A stretch of 64,000 bases of DNA from Mesostigma viride (GCA_009746045.1 RPFO01000333.1:903674-967673), one strand, 5' to 3'; positions 1 through 14,400 are shown, counted from the stretch's first letter. Numbers and translations are program-made. The notes: generated from the sequence alone by a model not told the origin.

Positions 1-2008
1 GGGGTGCTTGGCATGCATAATACCTAGGGGGGGTGCTGGCATGCATAAATACCTAGGGGGGTGCTGGCATGCATAAATACCTAGGGGGGGTGCTGGCATG
101 CATAAATACGAGGGGGGGTGCTGGCATGCATAAATACCAGGGGGGGGCTGCATGCATAAATACCTAGGGGGGGCTGGCATGCATAAATAACCTAGGGGGG
201 GTGCTGGCATGCATAAATACCTAGGGGGGGTGCTGGCATGCATAAATACCGAGGGGGGGTGCGGGCAGCATAAATACCTAGGGGGGGTGCTGGCATGCAT
301 AAATACCTAGGGGGGGTGCTGGCATGCATAAATACCTAGGGGGGGTGCTGGCATGCATAAATACCTAGGGGTGCTGGCATGCATAAATAGAGGGGGGTGC
401 TGGCATGCATAAATACCGAGGGGGGGCTGGCATGCATAAATACCTAGGGGGGTGCTGGCATGCATAAATACCTAGGGGGTGCTGGCATGCATAAATACCT
501 AAGGGGGGGGTGCTGGCATGCATAAAAACCTAGGGGGGGTGCTGGCATGCATAAATACCTAGGGGGGGGTGCTGGCATGCATAAATACCTAGGGGGGGGT
601 GCTGGCATGCATAAATACCTAGGGGGGTGCTGGCATGCATAAATACCTACGGGGTGGGGCTGGCATGCATAAATACCTAGGGGGGGGCTGGCATGCATAA
701 AATACCTAGGGGGGTGCTGGCATGCATAAATACCTAGGGGGGGTGCTGGCATGCATAAATACTAGGGGGGGGTGCTGGCATGCATAAATACCTAGGGGGG
801 GGTGCTGGCATGCATAAATACCTAGGGGGGGTGCTGGCATGCATAAATACCTAGGGGGGGGTGCTGGCATGCATAAATACCTAGGGGGGGGTGCTGGCAT
901 GCATAAATACCGAGGGGGGGGTGCTGGCATGCATAAAACCTAGGGGGGGGTGCTGGCATGCATAAATACCTAGGGGGGGGTGCTGGCATGCATAAATACC
1001 TAGGGGGGGTGCTGGCATGCATAAATACCTAGGGGGGGTGCTGGCATGCATAAATACCGAGGGGGGTGCTGGCATGCATAAATACCTAGGGGGTGCTGGC
1101 ATGCATAAATACCTAGGGGGGTGCTGGCATGCATAAATACCTAGAGGGGGTGCTGGCATGCATAAATACCGAGGGGGGGGTGCTGGCATGCATAAAAACC
1201 TAGGGGGGGTGCTGGCATGCATAAATACCTAGGGGGGGTGCTGGCATGCATAAATACCTAGGGGGGTGCTGGCATGCATAAATACCGAGGGGGGGTGCTG
1301 GCATGCATAATACCTAGGGGGGTGCTGGCATGCATAAATACCTAGGGGGGGTGCTGGCATGCATAAATACCGAGGGGGGCTGGCATGCATAAAAACCTAG
1401 GGGGGGGTGCTGGCATGCATAAATACCTAGGGGGGGTGCTGGCATGCATAAATACCTAGGGGGGGTGCTGGCATGCATAAATACCGAGGGGGGGTGCTGC
1501 ATGCATAAATACCTAGGGGGGTGCTGGCATGCATAAATACCTAGGGGGTGCTGGCATGCATAAATACCTAGGGGGTGCTGGCATGCATAAATACCGGAGG
1601 GGGGTGCTGGCATGCATAAATACCTAGGGGGGGTGCTGGCATGCATAAATACCTAGGGGGGGGTGCTGGCATGCATAAATACCGAGGGGGGTGCTGGCAT
1701 GCATAAAAACCTAGGGGGGGTGCTGGCATGCATAAATACCTAGGGGGGTGCTGGCATGCATAAATACCTAGGGGGGTGCTGGCATGCATAAATACCGAGG
1801 GGGGGGTGCTGGCATGCATAAATACCTAGGGGGGGTGCTGGCATGCATAAATACCTAGGGGGGTGCTGGCATGCATAAATACCTAGGGGGGTGCTGGCAT
1901 GCATAAAAAACCTAGGGGGGGTGCTGGCATGCATAAATACCGAGGGGGGGTGCTGGCATGCATAAAAACCTAGGGGGGTGCTGGCATGCATAAATACCTA
2001 GGGGGGGG

Positions 2009-2202
2009 CTGCCATTCGTACCTTTTTTTCTTTTTTTCTTGGAAACAGGGGCCGGCCTGGGGCGGCGCGGCGGGTGGACGAAAACTGATAGCGTTCCCGT
2101 TTGTGCATCCCGTGACCACCGGCCACCAAACGGAGGCACGACACCAAGGCAGATCAAGCACCAAAGGAAGCAGCAAGGACGTTGACGTTATTAACCAAGA
2201 AT
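2009..2202 (+). repeat. Satellite module copy 1, type I
   Basis: Type I modules start CTGCCATTCGTACC, run through a T/C-rich tract ending TTGGAAACAG, a GC block, and end AACCAAGAATGG. This copy has a GGCGCGGCGG variant of the GC block. The GGCAAGCATAATTACC variant monomer follows at about 2386. Confidence 0.9.
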
Positions 2203-2672
2203 GGGGGTGCTGGCATGCATAAATACCTAGGGGGGGTGCTGGCATGCATAAATACCTAGGGGGGGTGCTGGCATGCATAAATACCTAGGGGGGGTGCTGG
2301 CATGCATAAATACCTAGGGGGGGGCTGGCATGCATAAATACCTAGGGGGGGTGCTGGCATGCATAAATACCTAGGGGGGGTGCTGGCAAGCATAATTACC
2401 TAGGGGGGGTGCTGGCATGCATAAATACCTAGGGGGGGTGCTGGCATGCATAAATACCGAGGGGGGGTGCTGGCATGTGCACATAAATACCTAGGGGGGT
2501 GCTGGCATGCATAAATACCTAGGGGGGTGCTGGCATGCATAAATACCTAGGGGGGTGCTGGCATGCATAAATACCGAGGGGGGGTGCTGGCATGCATAAA
2601 TACCGAGGGGGGTGCTGGCATGCATAAAAACCTAGGGGGGGTGCTGGCATGCATAAATACCTAGGGGGGGGG

Positions 2673-2863
2673 CTGCATTCGTACCTTTTTTCTTTTTTTC
2701 TTGGAAACAGGGGCCGGCCTGGGCAGCGGCGGCGGGTGGACGAAAACTGATAGCGTTCCCGTTTGTGCATCCCGTGACCACCGGCCACCAAACGGAGGCA
2801 CGACACCAAGGCAGATCAAGCACCAAAAGAAGCAGCAAGGACGTTGACGTTATTAACCAAGAA
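2673..2863 (+). repeat. Satellite module copy 2, type I
   Basis: It starts CTGCATTCG, one C short of the usual start. It opens a module-free monomer block that runs to 4431. Confidence 0.88.
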
Positions 2864-4431
2864 TGGGGTGCTGGCATGCATAAATACCTAGGGGGGTGCT
2901 GGCATGCATAAATACCTAGGGGGGGTGCTGGCATGCATAAATACCTAGGGGGGGTGCTGGCATGCATAAATACCTAGGGGGGGTGCTGGCATGCATAAAT
3001 ACCTAGGGGGGGTGCTGGCATGCATAAATACCTAGGGGGGGTGCTGGCATGCATAAATACCTAGGGGGGTGCTGGCATGCATAAATACCTAGGGGGGGTG
3101 CTGGCATGCATAAATACCTAGGGGGGGTGCTGGCATGCATAAATACCTAGGGGGGTGCTGGCATGCATAAATACCTAGGGGGGGTGCTGGCATGCATAAA
3201 TACCGAGGGGGGGGCTGGCATGCATAAATACCTAGGGGGGGTGCTGGCATGCATAAATACCTAGGGGGGGTGCTGGCATGCATAAATACCTAGGGGGGGT
3301 GCTGGCATGCATAAATACCTAGGGGGGGTGCTGGCATGCATAAATACCTAGGGGGGGGCTGGCATGCATAAATACCTAGGGGGGGTGCTGGCATGCATAA
3401 ATACCTAGGGGGGTGCTGGCATGCATAAATACCTAGGGGGGGTGCTGGCATGCATAAATACCTAGGGGGGTGCTGGCATGCATAAATACCTAGGGGGGGT
3501 GCTGGCATGCATAAATACCTAGGGGGGGTGCTGGCATGCATAAATACCTAGGGGGGGTGCTGGCATGCATAAATACCTAGGGGGGGTGCTGGCATGCATA
3601 AATACCTAGGGGGGTGCTGGCATGCATAAATACCTAGGGGGGGTGCTGGCATGCATAAATACCTAGGGGGGGTGCTGGCATGCATAAATACCTAGGGGGG
3701 TGCTGGCATGCATAAATACCGAGGGGGGGTGCTGGCATGCATAAATACCTAGGGGGGGTGCTGGCATGCATAAATACCTAGGGGGGGTGCTGGCATGCAT
3801 AAATACCTAGGGGGGGTGCTGGCATGCATAAATACCTAGGGGGGTGCTGGCATGCATAAATACCTTGGAAACAGGGGGGTGCTGGCATGCATAAATACTG
3901 ATAGGGGGGGTGCTGGCATGCATAAATACCTAGGGGGGTGCTGGCATGCATAAATACCTAGGGGGGGTGCTGGCATGCATAAATACCTAGGGGGGGTGCT
4001 GGCATGCATAAATACCTAGGGGGGGTGCTGGCATGCATAAATACCTAGGGGGGGTGCTGGCATGCATAAATACCTAGGGGGGGTGCTGGCATGCATAAAT
4101 ACCTAGGGGGGGTGCTGGCATGCATAAATACCTACGGGGGGTGCTGGCATGCATAAATACCTAGGGGGGGTGCTGGCATGCATAAATACCTAGGGGGGTG
4201 CTGGCATGCATAAATACCTAGGGGGGGTGCTGGCATGCATAAATACCTAGGGGGGTGCTGGCATGCATAAATACCTAGGGGGGGTGCTGGCATGCATAAA
4301 TACCTAGGGGGGGTGCTGGCATGCATAAATACCTAGGGGGGGTGCTGGCATGCATAAATACCTAGGGGGGGTGCTGGCATGCATAAATACCTAGGGGGGG
4401 TGCTGGCATGCATAAATACCTAGGGGGGGGG
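2864..4431. repeat. Module-free monomer block (about 1.57 kb)
   Basis: It is made of near-uniform 29-bp monomers between modules 2 and 3, with one mosaic patch at 3861-3905. By order of landmarks it corresponds to the 3.7-kb core at 11,490-15,196. Confidence 0.85.
3861..3905. repeat. Mosaic monomer with module fragments
   Basis: CTTGGAAACAGGGGG, otherwise found only in type I modules, replaces the end of one monomer. One ordinary monomer later ACTGATAG, another module string, replaces CCTAG. The most likely reading is a remnant left by recombination or conversion removing a module. Confidence 0.6.
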
Positions 4432-4627
4432 CTGCCATTCGTACCTTTTTTTCTTTTTTTCTTGGAAACAGGGGGCCGGCCTGGGGCAGCGGCGGCGGGT
4501 GGACGAAAACTGATAGCGTTCCCGTTTGTGCATCCCGTGACCACCGGCCACCAAACGGAGGCACGACACCAAGGCAGATCAAGCACCAAAAGAAGCAGCA
4601 AGGACGTTGACGTTATTAACCAAGAAT
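4432..4627 (+). repeat. Satellite module copy 3, type I
   Basis: Standard type I copy with AAAAGAAGCAGCAAGG. The next module starts about 1,095 bp later, which matches the 15,865 to 16,971 interval. Confidence 0.9.
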
Positions 4628-5526
4628 GGGGGTGCTGGCATGCATAAATACCTAGGGGGGGTGCTGGCATGCATAAATACCTAGGGGGGGTGCTGGCATG
4701 CATAAATACCTAGGGGGGGTGCTGGCATGCATAAATACCTAGGGGGGGTGCTGGCATGCATAAATACCTAGGGGGGTGCTGGCATGCATAAATACCTAGG
4801 GGGGGTGCTGGCAAGCATAATTACCTAGGGGGGGTGCTGGCATGCATAAATACCTAGGGGGGGTGCTGGCATGCATAAATACTAGGGGGGGGGCTGGCAT
4901 GCATAAATACCGAGGGGGGGTGCTGGCATGCATAAATACCTAGGGGTGGGGCTGGCATGCATAAATACCTAGGGGGGTGCTGGCATGCATAAATACCGAG
5001 GGGGGGTGCTGGCATGCATAAATACCTAGGGGGGGTGCTGGCATGCATAAATACCTAGGGGGGGTGCTGGCATGCATAAATACCTAGGGGGGGTGCTGGC
5101 ATGCATAAATACCGAGGGGGGGTGCTGGCATGCATAAATACCTAGGGGGGTGCTGGCATGCATAAATACCTAGGGGGGGTGCTGGCATGCATAAATACCG
5201 AGGGGGGGTGCTGGCATGCATAAAAACCTAGGGGGGGTGCTGGCATGCATAAATACCTAGGGGGGGTGCTGGCATGCATAAATACCTAGGGGGGTGCTGG
5301 CATGCATAAATACCGAGGGGGGGTGCTGGCATGCATAAATACCTAGGGGGGTGCTGGCATGCATAAATACCTAGGGGGGTGCTGGCATGCATAAATACCT
5401 AGGGGGGGTGCTGGCATGCATAAATACCGAGGGGGGGTGCTGGCATGCATAAATACCGAGGGGGGGTGCTGGCATGCATAAAAACCTAGGGGGGGTGCTG
5501 GCATGCATAAATACCTAGGGGGGGGG

Positions 5527-5721
5527 CTGCCATTCGTACCTTTTTTTCTTTTTTTCTTGGAAACAGGGGGCCGGCCTGGGCAGCGGCGGCGGGTGGACGA
5601 AAACTGATAGCGTTCCCGTTTGTGCATCCCGTGACCACCGGCCACCAAACGGAGGCACGGCACCAAGGCAGATCAAGCACCAAAGGAAGCAGCAAGGACG
5701 TTGACGTTATTAACCAAGAAT
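5527..5721 (+). repeat. Satellite module copy 4, type I
   Basis: It carries CACGGCACC instead of CACGACACC. This variant is shared with the copies at 15,197 and 16,971. The next module starts 666 bp later. Confidence 0.9.
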
Positions 5722-6192
5722 GGGGGTGCTGGCATGCATAAATACCTAGGGGGGGTGCTGGCATGCATAAATACCTAGGGGGGGTGCTGGCATGCATAAA
5801 TACCTAGGGGGGGTGCTGGCATGCATAAATACCTAGGGGGGGGGCTGGCATGCATAAATACCTAGGGGGGGTGCTGGCATGCATAAATACCTAGGGGGGG
5901 TGCTGGCAAGCATAATTACCTAGGGGGGGTGCTGGCATGCATAAATACCTAGGGGGGTGCTGGCATGCATAAATACCGAGGGGGGGTGCTGGCATGCATA
6001 AATACCTAGGGGGGGTGCTGGCATGCATAAATACCTAGGGGGGTGCTGGCATGCATAAATACCTAGGGGGGGTGCTGGCATGCATAAATACCGAGGGGGG
6101 GTGCTGGCATGCATAAATACCGAGGGGGGGGTGCTGGCATGCATAAAAACCTAGGGGGGGGTGCTGGCATGCATAAATACCTAGGGGGGGGG

Positions 6193-6387
6193 CTGCCATT
6201 CGTACCTTTTTTTCTTTTTTTCTTGGAAACAGGGGCCGGCCTGGGGCAGCGGCGGCGGGTGGACGAAAACTGATAGCGTTCCCGTTTGTGCATCCCGTGA
6301 CCACCGGCCACCAAACGGAGGCACGACACCAAGGCAGATCAAGCACCAAAAGAAGCAGCAAGGACGTTGACGTTATTAACCAAGAAT
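6193..6387 (+). repeat. Satellite module copy 5, type I
   Basis: Type I copy. The next module (type II) starts 929 bp later, matching the 17,638 to 18,565 interval. Confidence 0.9.
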
Positions 6388-7121
6388 GGGGTGCTGGCAT
6401 GCATAAATACCTAGGGGGGTGCTGGCATGCATAAATACCTAGGGGGGGGTGCTGGCATGCATAAATACCTAGGGGGGGTGCTGGCATGCATAAATACCTA
6501 GGGGGGGTGCTGGCATGCATAAATACCTAGGGGGGGTGCTGGCATGCATAAATACCTAGGGGGGGTGCTGGCAAGCATAATTACCTAGGGGGGGGTGCTG
6601 GCATGCATAAATACCTAGGGGGGGTGCTGGCATGCATAAATACCTAGGGGGGGGGCTGGCATGCATAAATACCGAGGGGGGGTGCTGGCATGCATAAATA
6701 CCTAGGGGTGGGGCTGGCATGCATAAATACCTAGGGGGGGGTGCTGGCATGCATAAATACCTAGGGGGGGTGCTGGCATGCATAAATACCTAGGGGGGGG
6801 CTGGCATGCATAAATACCTAGGGGGGGGCTGGCATGCATAAATACCTAGGGGGGTGCTGGCATGCATAAATACCTAGGGGGGGTGCTGGCATGCATAAAT
6901 ACCTAGGGGGGGGTGCTGGCATGCATAAATACCTAGGGGGGGGTGCTGGCATGCATAAATAACTAGGGGGGGTGCTGGCATGCATAAATAACTAGGGGGG
7001 GTGCTGGCATGCATAAATACCGAGGGGGGGGTGCTGGCATGCATAAATAACTAGGGGGGGTGCTGGCATGCATAAATACCGAGGGGGGGGTGCTGGCATG
7101 CATATATACCTAGGGGGGGTG

Positions 7122-7320
7122 CTGCCATTCGTACCTTTTTTTCTTTTTCCTTGGTTTTTACAGGGGGCCGGCCTGGGGGCAGCGGCGGCGGGTGGACAAA
7201 AACTGATAGCGTTCCCGTTTGTGCATCCCGTGACCACCGGCCACCAAACGGAGGCACGACACCAAGGCAGATCAAGCACCGAAGGAAGCAGAAAGGACGT
7301 TGACGTTATTAACCAAGAAT
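7122..7320 (+). repeat. Satellite module copy 6, type II
   Basis: Type II modules replace TTGGAAACAG with CCTTGGTTTTTACAG, use GGACAAAAACTG for GGACGAAAACTG, and have CAGAAAGGACG in place of CAGCAAGGACG. The preceding monomer has CATGCATATATACC. Confidence 0.9.
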
Positions 7321-7819
7321 GGGGGTGCTGGCATGCATAAATACCTAGGGGGGGTGCTGGCATGCATAAATACCTAGGGGGGGTGCTGGCATGCATAAAT
7401 ACCTAGGGGGGTGCTGGCATGCATAAATACCTAGGGGGGGTGCTGGCATGCATAAATACCTAGGGGGGGTGCTGGCATGCATAAATACCTAGGGGGGGTG
7501 CTGGCATGCATAAATACCTAGGGGGGTGCTGGCATGCATAAATACCTAGGGGGGGTGCTGGCAAGCATAATTACCTAGGGGGGGTGCTGGCATGCATAAA
7601 TACCTAGGGGGGGGGCTGGCATGCATAAATACCTAGGGGGGTGCTGGCATGCATAAATACCTACTAGGGGGGGGCTGGCATGCATAAATACCTAGGGGGG
7701 GTGCTGGCATGCATAAATACCTAGGGGGGGGTGCTGGCATGCATAAATACCGAGGGGGGTGCTGGCATGCATAAAAACCTAGGGGGGGTGCTGGCATGCA
7801 TAAATACCTAGGGGGGGGG

Positions 7820-8015
7820 CTGCCATTCGTACCTTTTTTTCTTTTTTTCTTGGAAACAGGGGGCCGGCCTGGGGCAGCGGCGGCGGGTGGACGAAAACTG
7901 ATAGCGTTCCCGTTTGTGCATCCCGTGACCACCGGCCACCAAACGGAGGCACGACACCAAGGCAGATCAAGCACCAAAAGAAGCAGCAAGGACGTTGACG
8001 TTATTAACCAAGAAT
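7820..8015 (+). repeat. Satellite module copy 7, type I
   Basis: Together with copy 8 it repeats the order of copies 5 and 6, about 1.62 kb further on, including the later CCTACTAGG monomer. This suggests a local tandem duplication. Confidence 0.9.
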
Positions 8016-8742
8016 GGGGGTGCTGGCATGCATAAATACCTAGGGGGGTGCTGGCATGCATAAATACCTAGGGGGGGTGCTGGCATGCATAAATACCTAG
8101 GGGGGGTGCTGGCATGCATAAATACCTAGGGGGGGTGCTGGCATGCATAAATACCTAGGGGGGGTGCTGGCATGCATAAATACCTAGGGGGGGTGCTGGC
8201 AAGCATAATTACCTAGGGGGGGTGCTGGCATGCATAAATACCTAGGGGGGGTGCTGGCATGCATAAATACCTAGGGGGGGGGCTGGCATGCAAAATACCG
8301 AGGGGGGGTGCTGGCATGCATAAATACCTAGGGGTGGGGCTGGCATGCATAAATACCTAGGGGGGGGTGCTGGCATGCATAAATACCTAGGGGGGGTGCT
8401 GGCATGCATAAATACCTAGGGGGGGGGCTGGCATGCATAAATACCTAGGGGGGGGGGCTGGCATGCATAAATACCTAGGGGGGTGCTGGCATGCATAAAT
8501 ACCTAGGGGGGGTGCTGGCATGCATAAATACCTAGGGGGGGTGCTGGCATGCATAAATACCTAGGGGGGGGTGCTGGCATGCATAAATAACTAGGGGGGT
8601 GCTGGCATGCATAAATAACTAGGGGGTGCTGGCATGCATAAATACCGAGGGGGGGGTGCTGGCATGCATAAATAACTAGGGGGGGTGCTGGCATGCATAA
8701 ATACCGAGGGGGGTGCTGGCATGCATATACCTAGGGGGGGTG

Positions 8743-8940
8743 CTGCCATTCGTACCTTTTTTTCTTTTTCCTTGGTTTTTACAGGGGGCCGGCCTGGGGC
8801 AGCGGCGGCGGGTGGACAAAAACTGATAGCGTTCCCGTTTGTGCATCCCGTGACCACCGGCCACCAAACGGAGGCACGACACCAAGGCAGATCAAGCACC
8901 GAAGGAAGCAGAAAGGACGTTGACGTTATTAACCAAGAAT
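8743..8940 (+). repeat. Satellite module copy 8, type II
   Basis: The preceding monomer is shortened to CATGCATATACC. Downstream landmarks (variant monomer 9182, CCTACTAGG 9287, GGGGTGGGG 9410, CCGAGCGGGG 9753) recur after copy 15 at a constant offset of about 9.82 kb. Confidence 0.9.
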
Positions 8941-10634
8941 GGGGGTGCTGGCATGCATAAATACCTAGGGGGGGTGCTGGCATGCATAAATACCTAGGGG
9001 GGGTGCTGGCATGCATAAATACCTAGGGGGGGTGCTGGCATGCATAAATACCTAGGGGGGGTGCTGGCATGCATAAATACCTAGGGGGGGGTGCTGGCAT
9101 GCATAAATACCTAGGGGGGGGTGCTGGCATGCATAAATACCTAGGGGGGGTGCTGGCATGCATAAATACCTAGGGGGGGTGCTGGCAAGCATAATTACCT
9201 AGGGGGGGTGCTGGCATGCATAAATACCTAGGGGGGGGGCTGGCATGCATAAATACCTAGGGGGGTGCTGGCATGCATAAATACCTACTAGGGGGGGGCT
9301 GGCATGCATAAATACCTAGGGGGGGTGCTGGCATGCATAAATACCTAGGGGGGGTGCTGGCATGCATAAATACCTAGGGGGGGGTGCTGGCATGCATAAA
9401 TACCTAGGGGTGGGGCTGGCATGCATAAATACCTAGGGGGGGGTGCTGGCATGCATAAATACCTAGGGGGGGGTGCTGGCATGCATAAATACCTAGGGGG
9501 GGGGCTGGCATGCATAAATACCTAGGGGGGGGGCTGCCATGCATAAATACCTAGGGGGGGTGCTGGCATGCATAAATACCTAGGGGGGTGCTGGCATGCA
9601 TAAATACCTAGGGGGGGTGCTGGCATGCATAAATACCGAGGGGGGGTGCTGGCATGCATAAATACCTAGGGGGATGCTGGCATGCATAAATAACTAGGGG
9701 GGGTGCTGGCATGCATAAATACCTAGGGGGGGTGCTGGCATGCATAAATACCGAGCGGGGGTGCTGGCATGCATAAATACCTAGGGGGGGGTGCTGGCAT
9801 GCATAAATAACTAGGGGGGTGCTGGCATGCATAAATACCTAGGGGGGGTGCTGGCATGCATAAATACCTAGGGGGGTGCTGGCATGCATAAATACCTAGG
9901 GGGGGTGCTGGCAAGCATAATTACCTAGGGGGGGTGCTGGCATGCATAAATACCTAGGGGGGGTGCTGGCATGCATAAATACCTAGGGGGGGGGCTGGCA
10001 TGCATAAATACCTAGGGGGGGGTGCTGGCATGCATAAATACCTAGGGGGGGTGCTGGCATGCATAAATACCTAGGGGGGGTGCTGGCATGCATAAATACC
10101 GAGGGGGGGGTGCTGGCATGCATAAATACCTAGGGGGGGTGCTGGCATGCATAAATACCTAGGGGGGTGCTGGCATGCATAAATACCTAGGGGGGTGCTG
10201 GCATGCATAAATACGGAGGGGGGGTGCTGGCATGCATAAATACCTAGGGGGGGTGCTGGCATGCATAAATACCTAGGGGGGGGTGCTGGCATGCATAAAT
10301 ACCGAGGGGGGGTGCTGGCATGCATAAAAACCTAGGGGGGGTGCTGGCATGCATAAATACCTAGGGGGGGTGCTGGCATGCATAAATACCTAGGGGGGTG
10401 CTGGCATGCATAAATACCGAGGGGGGGGTGCTGGCATGCATAAATACCTAGGGGGGGTGCTGGCATGCATAAATACCTAGGGGGGGTGCTGGCATGCATA
10501 AATACCTAGGGGGGGTGCTGGCATGCATAAAAACCTAGGGGGGGTGCTGGCATGCATAAATACCGAGGGGGGGGTGCTGGCATGCATAAAAACCTAGGGG
10601 GGGTGCTGGCATGCATAAATACCTAGGGGGGGGG

Positions 10635-10829
10635 CTGCCATTCGTACCTTTTTTCTTTTTTTCTTGGAAACAGGGGGCCGGCCTGGGGCGCGGCGGCGGC
10701 GTGGACGAAAACTGATAGCGTTCCCGTTTGTGCATCCCGTGACCACCGGCCACCAAACGGAGGCACGACACCAAGGCAGATCAAGCACCAAAGGAAGCAG
10801 CAAGGACGTTGACGTTATTAACCAAGAAT
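10635..10829 (+). repeat. Satellite module copy 9, type I
   Basis: The GC block is altered to GCGCGGCGGCGGCGTGG. A rare CATGTGCACATAAATA monomer follows at about 11,100, as it also does after copy 1 at about 2,475. Confidence 0.9.
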
Positions 10830-11299
10830 GGGGGTGCTGGCATGCATAAATACCTAGGGGGGGTGCTGGCATGCATAAATACCTAGGGGGGGTGCTGGCA
10901 TGCATAAATACCTAGGGGGGGGTGCTGGCATGCATAAATACCTAGGGGGGGGCTGGCATGCATAAATACCTAGGGGGGGTGCTGGCATGCATAAATACCT
11001 AGGGGGGGTGCTGGCAAGCATAATTACCTAGGGGGGTGCTGGCATGCATAAATACTAGGGGGTGCTGGCATGCATAAATACCGAGGGGGGGGTGCTGGCA
11101 TGTGCACATAAATACCTAGGGGGGGTGCTGGCATGCATAAATACCTAGGGGGTGCTGGCATGCATAAATACCTAGGGGGGTGCTGGCATGCATAAATACC
11201 GAGGGGGGGGTGCTGGCATGCATAAATACCGAGGGGGGGTGCTGGCATGCATAAAAACCTAGGGGGGGTGCTGGCATGCATAAATACCTAGGGGGGGGG

Positions 11300-11489
11300 C
11301 TGCCATTCGTACCTTTTTTTCTTTTTTTCTTGGAAACAGGGGGCCGGCCTGGGCAGCGGCGGCGTGGACGAAAAACTGATAGCGTTCCCGTTTGTGCATC
11401 CCGTGACCACCGGCCACCAAACGGAGGCACGACACCAAGGCAGATCAAGCACCAAAAGAAGCAGCAAGGACGTTGACGTTATTAACCAT
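11300..11489 (+). repeat. Satellite module copy 10, type I, altered end
   Basis: It ends TTAACCATGGGG, so AAGA is missing before the final ATGG, and it contains GGACGAAAAACTG. It is the left border of the homogeneous core. Confidence 0.88.
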
Positions 11490-14400
11490 GGGGTGCTGGC
11501 AGCATAAATACCTAGGGGGGTGCTGGCATGCATAAATACCTAGGGGGGGTGCTGGCATGCATAAATACCTAGGGGGGGTGCTGGCATGCATAAATACCTA
11601 GGGGGGGTGCTGGCATGCATAAATACCTAGGGGGGGTGCTGGCATGCATAAATACCTAGGGGGGGGTGCTGGCATGCATAAATACCTAGGGGGGTGCTGG
11701 CATGCATAAATACCTAGGGGGGGTGCTGGCATGCATAAATACCTAGGGGGGGTGCTGGCATGCATAAATACCTAGGGGGGTGCTGGCATGCATAAATACC
11801 TAGGGGGGGTGCTGGCATGCATAAATACCTAGGGGGGGTGCTGGCATGCATAAATACCTAGGGGGGGTGCTGGCATGCATAAATACCTAGGGGGGGTGCT
11901 GGCATGCATAAATACCTAGGGGGGGTGCTGGCATGCATAAATACCTAGGGGGGGTGCTGGCATGCATAAATACCTAGGGGGGGGTGCTGGCATGCATAAA
12001 TACCTAGGGGGGGTGCTGGCATGCATAAATACCTAGGGGGGGTGCTGGCATGCATAAATACCTAGGGGGGTGCTGGCATGCATAAATACCTAGGGGGGGT
12101 GCTGGCATGCATAAATACCTAGGGGGGGTGCTGGCATGCATAAATACCTAGGGGGGGTGCTGGCATGCATAAATACCTGGGGGGGTGCTGGCATGCATAA
12201 ATACCTAGGGGGGGTGCTGGCATGCATAAATACCTAGGGGGGGTGCTGGCATGCATAAATACCTAGGGGGGGTGCTGGCATGCATAAATACCTAGGGGGG
12301 GTGCTGGCATGCATAAATACCTAGGGGGGGTGCTGGCATGCATAAATACCTAGGGGGGGTGCTGGCATGCATAAATACCTAGGGGGGGTGCTGGCATGCA
12401 TAAATACCTAGGGGGGGTGCTGGCATGCATAAATACCTAGGGGGGGTGCTGGCATGCATAAATACCTAGGGGGGGTGCTGGCATGCATAAATACCTAGGG
12501 GGGGTGCTGGCATGCATAAATACCTAGGGGGGGTGCTGGCATGCATAAATACCTAGGGGGGTGCTGGCATGCATAAATACCTAGGGGGGGTGCTGGCATG
12601 CATAAATACCTAGGGGGGGTGCTGGCATGCATAAATACCTAGGGGGGGTGCTGGCATGCATAAATACCTAGGGGGGGTGCTGGCATGCATAAATACCTAG
12701 GGGGGGTGCTGGCATGCATAAATACCTAGGGGGGGTGCTGGCATGCATAAATACCTAGGGGGGGTGCTGGCATGCATAAATACCTAGGGGGGTGCTGGCA
12801 TGCATAAATACCTAGGGGGGGTGCTGGCATGCATAAATACCTAGGGGGGGTGCTGGCATGCATAAATACCTAGGGGGGGTGCTGGCATGCATAAATACCT
12901 AGGGGGGGTGCTGGCATGCATAAATACCTAGGGGGGGTGCTGGCATGCATAAATACCTAGGGGGGGTGCTGGCATGCATAAATACCTAGGGGGGGTGCTG
13001 GCATGCATAAATACCTAGGGGGGGTGCTGGCATGCATAAATACCTAGGGGGGGTGCTGGCATGCATAAATACCTAGGGGGGGTGCTGGCATGCATAAATA
13101 CCTAGGGGGGGTGCTGGCATGCATAAATACCTAGGGGGGGTGCTGGCATGCATAAATACCTAGGGGGGGTGCTGGCATGCATAAATACCTAGGGGGGGTG
13201 CTGGCATGCATAAATACCTAGGGGGGGTGCTGGCATGCATAAATACCTAGGGGGGGTGCTGGCATGCATAAATACCTAGGGGGGGTGCTGGCATGCATAA
13301 ATACCTAGGGGGGGTGCTGGCATGCATAAATACCTAGGGGGGGTGCTGGCATGCATAAATACCTAGGGGGGGTGCTGGCATGCATAAATACCTAGGGGGG
13401 GTGCTGGCATGCATAAATACCTAGGGGGGGTGCTGGCATGCATAAATACCTAGGGGGGGTGCTGGCATGCATAAATACCTAGGGGGGGTGCTGGCATGCA
13501 TAAATACCTAGGGGGGGTGCTGGCATGCATAAATACCTAGGGGGGGTGCTGGCATGCATAAATACCTAGGGGGGGTGCTGGCATGCATAAATACCTAGGG
13601 GGGGTGCTGGCATGCATAAATACCTAGGGGGGGTGCTGGCATGCATAAATACCTAGGGGGGGTGCTGGCATGCATAAATACCTAGGGGGGGTGCTGGCAT
13701 GCATAAATACCTAGGGGGGGTGCTGGCATGCATAAATACCTAGGGGGGGTGCTGGCATGCATAAATACCTAGGGGGGGTGCTGGCATGCATAAATACCTA
13801 GGGGGGGTGCTGGCATGCATAAATACCTAGGGGGGGTGCTGGCATGCATAAATACCTAGGGGGGGTGCTGGCATGCATAAATACCTAGGGGGGGTGCTGG
13901 CATGCATAAATACCTAGGGGGGGTGCTGGCATGCATAAATACCTAGGGGGGGTGCTGGCATGCATAAATACCTAGGGGGGGTGCTGGCATGCATAAATAC
14001 CTAGGGGGGGTGCTGGCATGCATAAATACCTAGGGGGGGTGCTGGCATGCATAAATACCTAGGGGGGGTGCTGGCATGCATAAATACCTAGGGGGGGTGC
14101 TGGCATGCATAAATACCTAGGGGGGGTGCTGGCATGCATAAATACCTAGGGGGGGTGCTGGCATGCATAAATACCTAGGGGGGGTGCTGGCATGCATAAA
14201 TACCTAGGGGGGGTGCTGGCATGCATAAATACCTAGGGGGGTGCTGGCATGCATAAATACCTAGGGGGGGTGCTGGCATGCATAAATACCTAGGGGGGGT
14301 GCTGGCATGCATAAATACCTAGGGGGGGTGCTGGCATGCATAAATACCTAGGGGGGGTGCTGGCATGCATAAATACCTAGGGGGGGTGCTGGCATGCATA

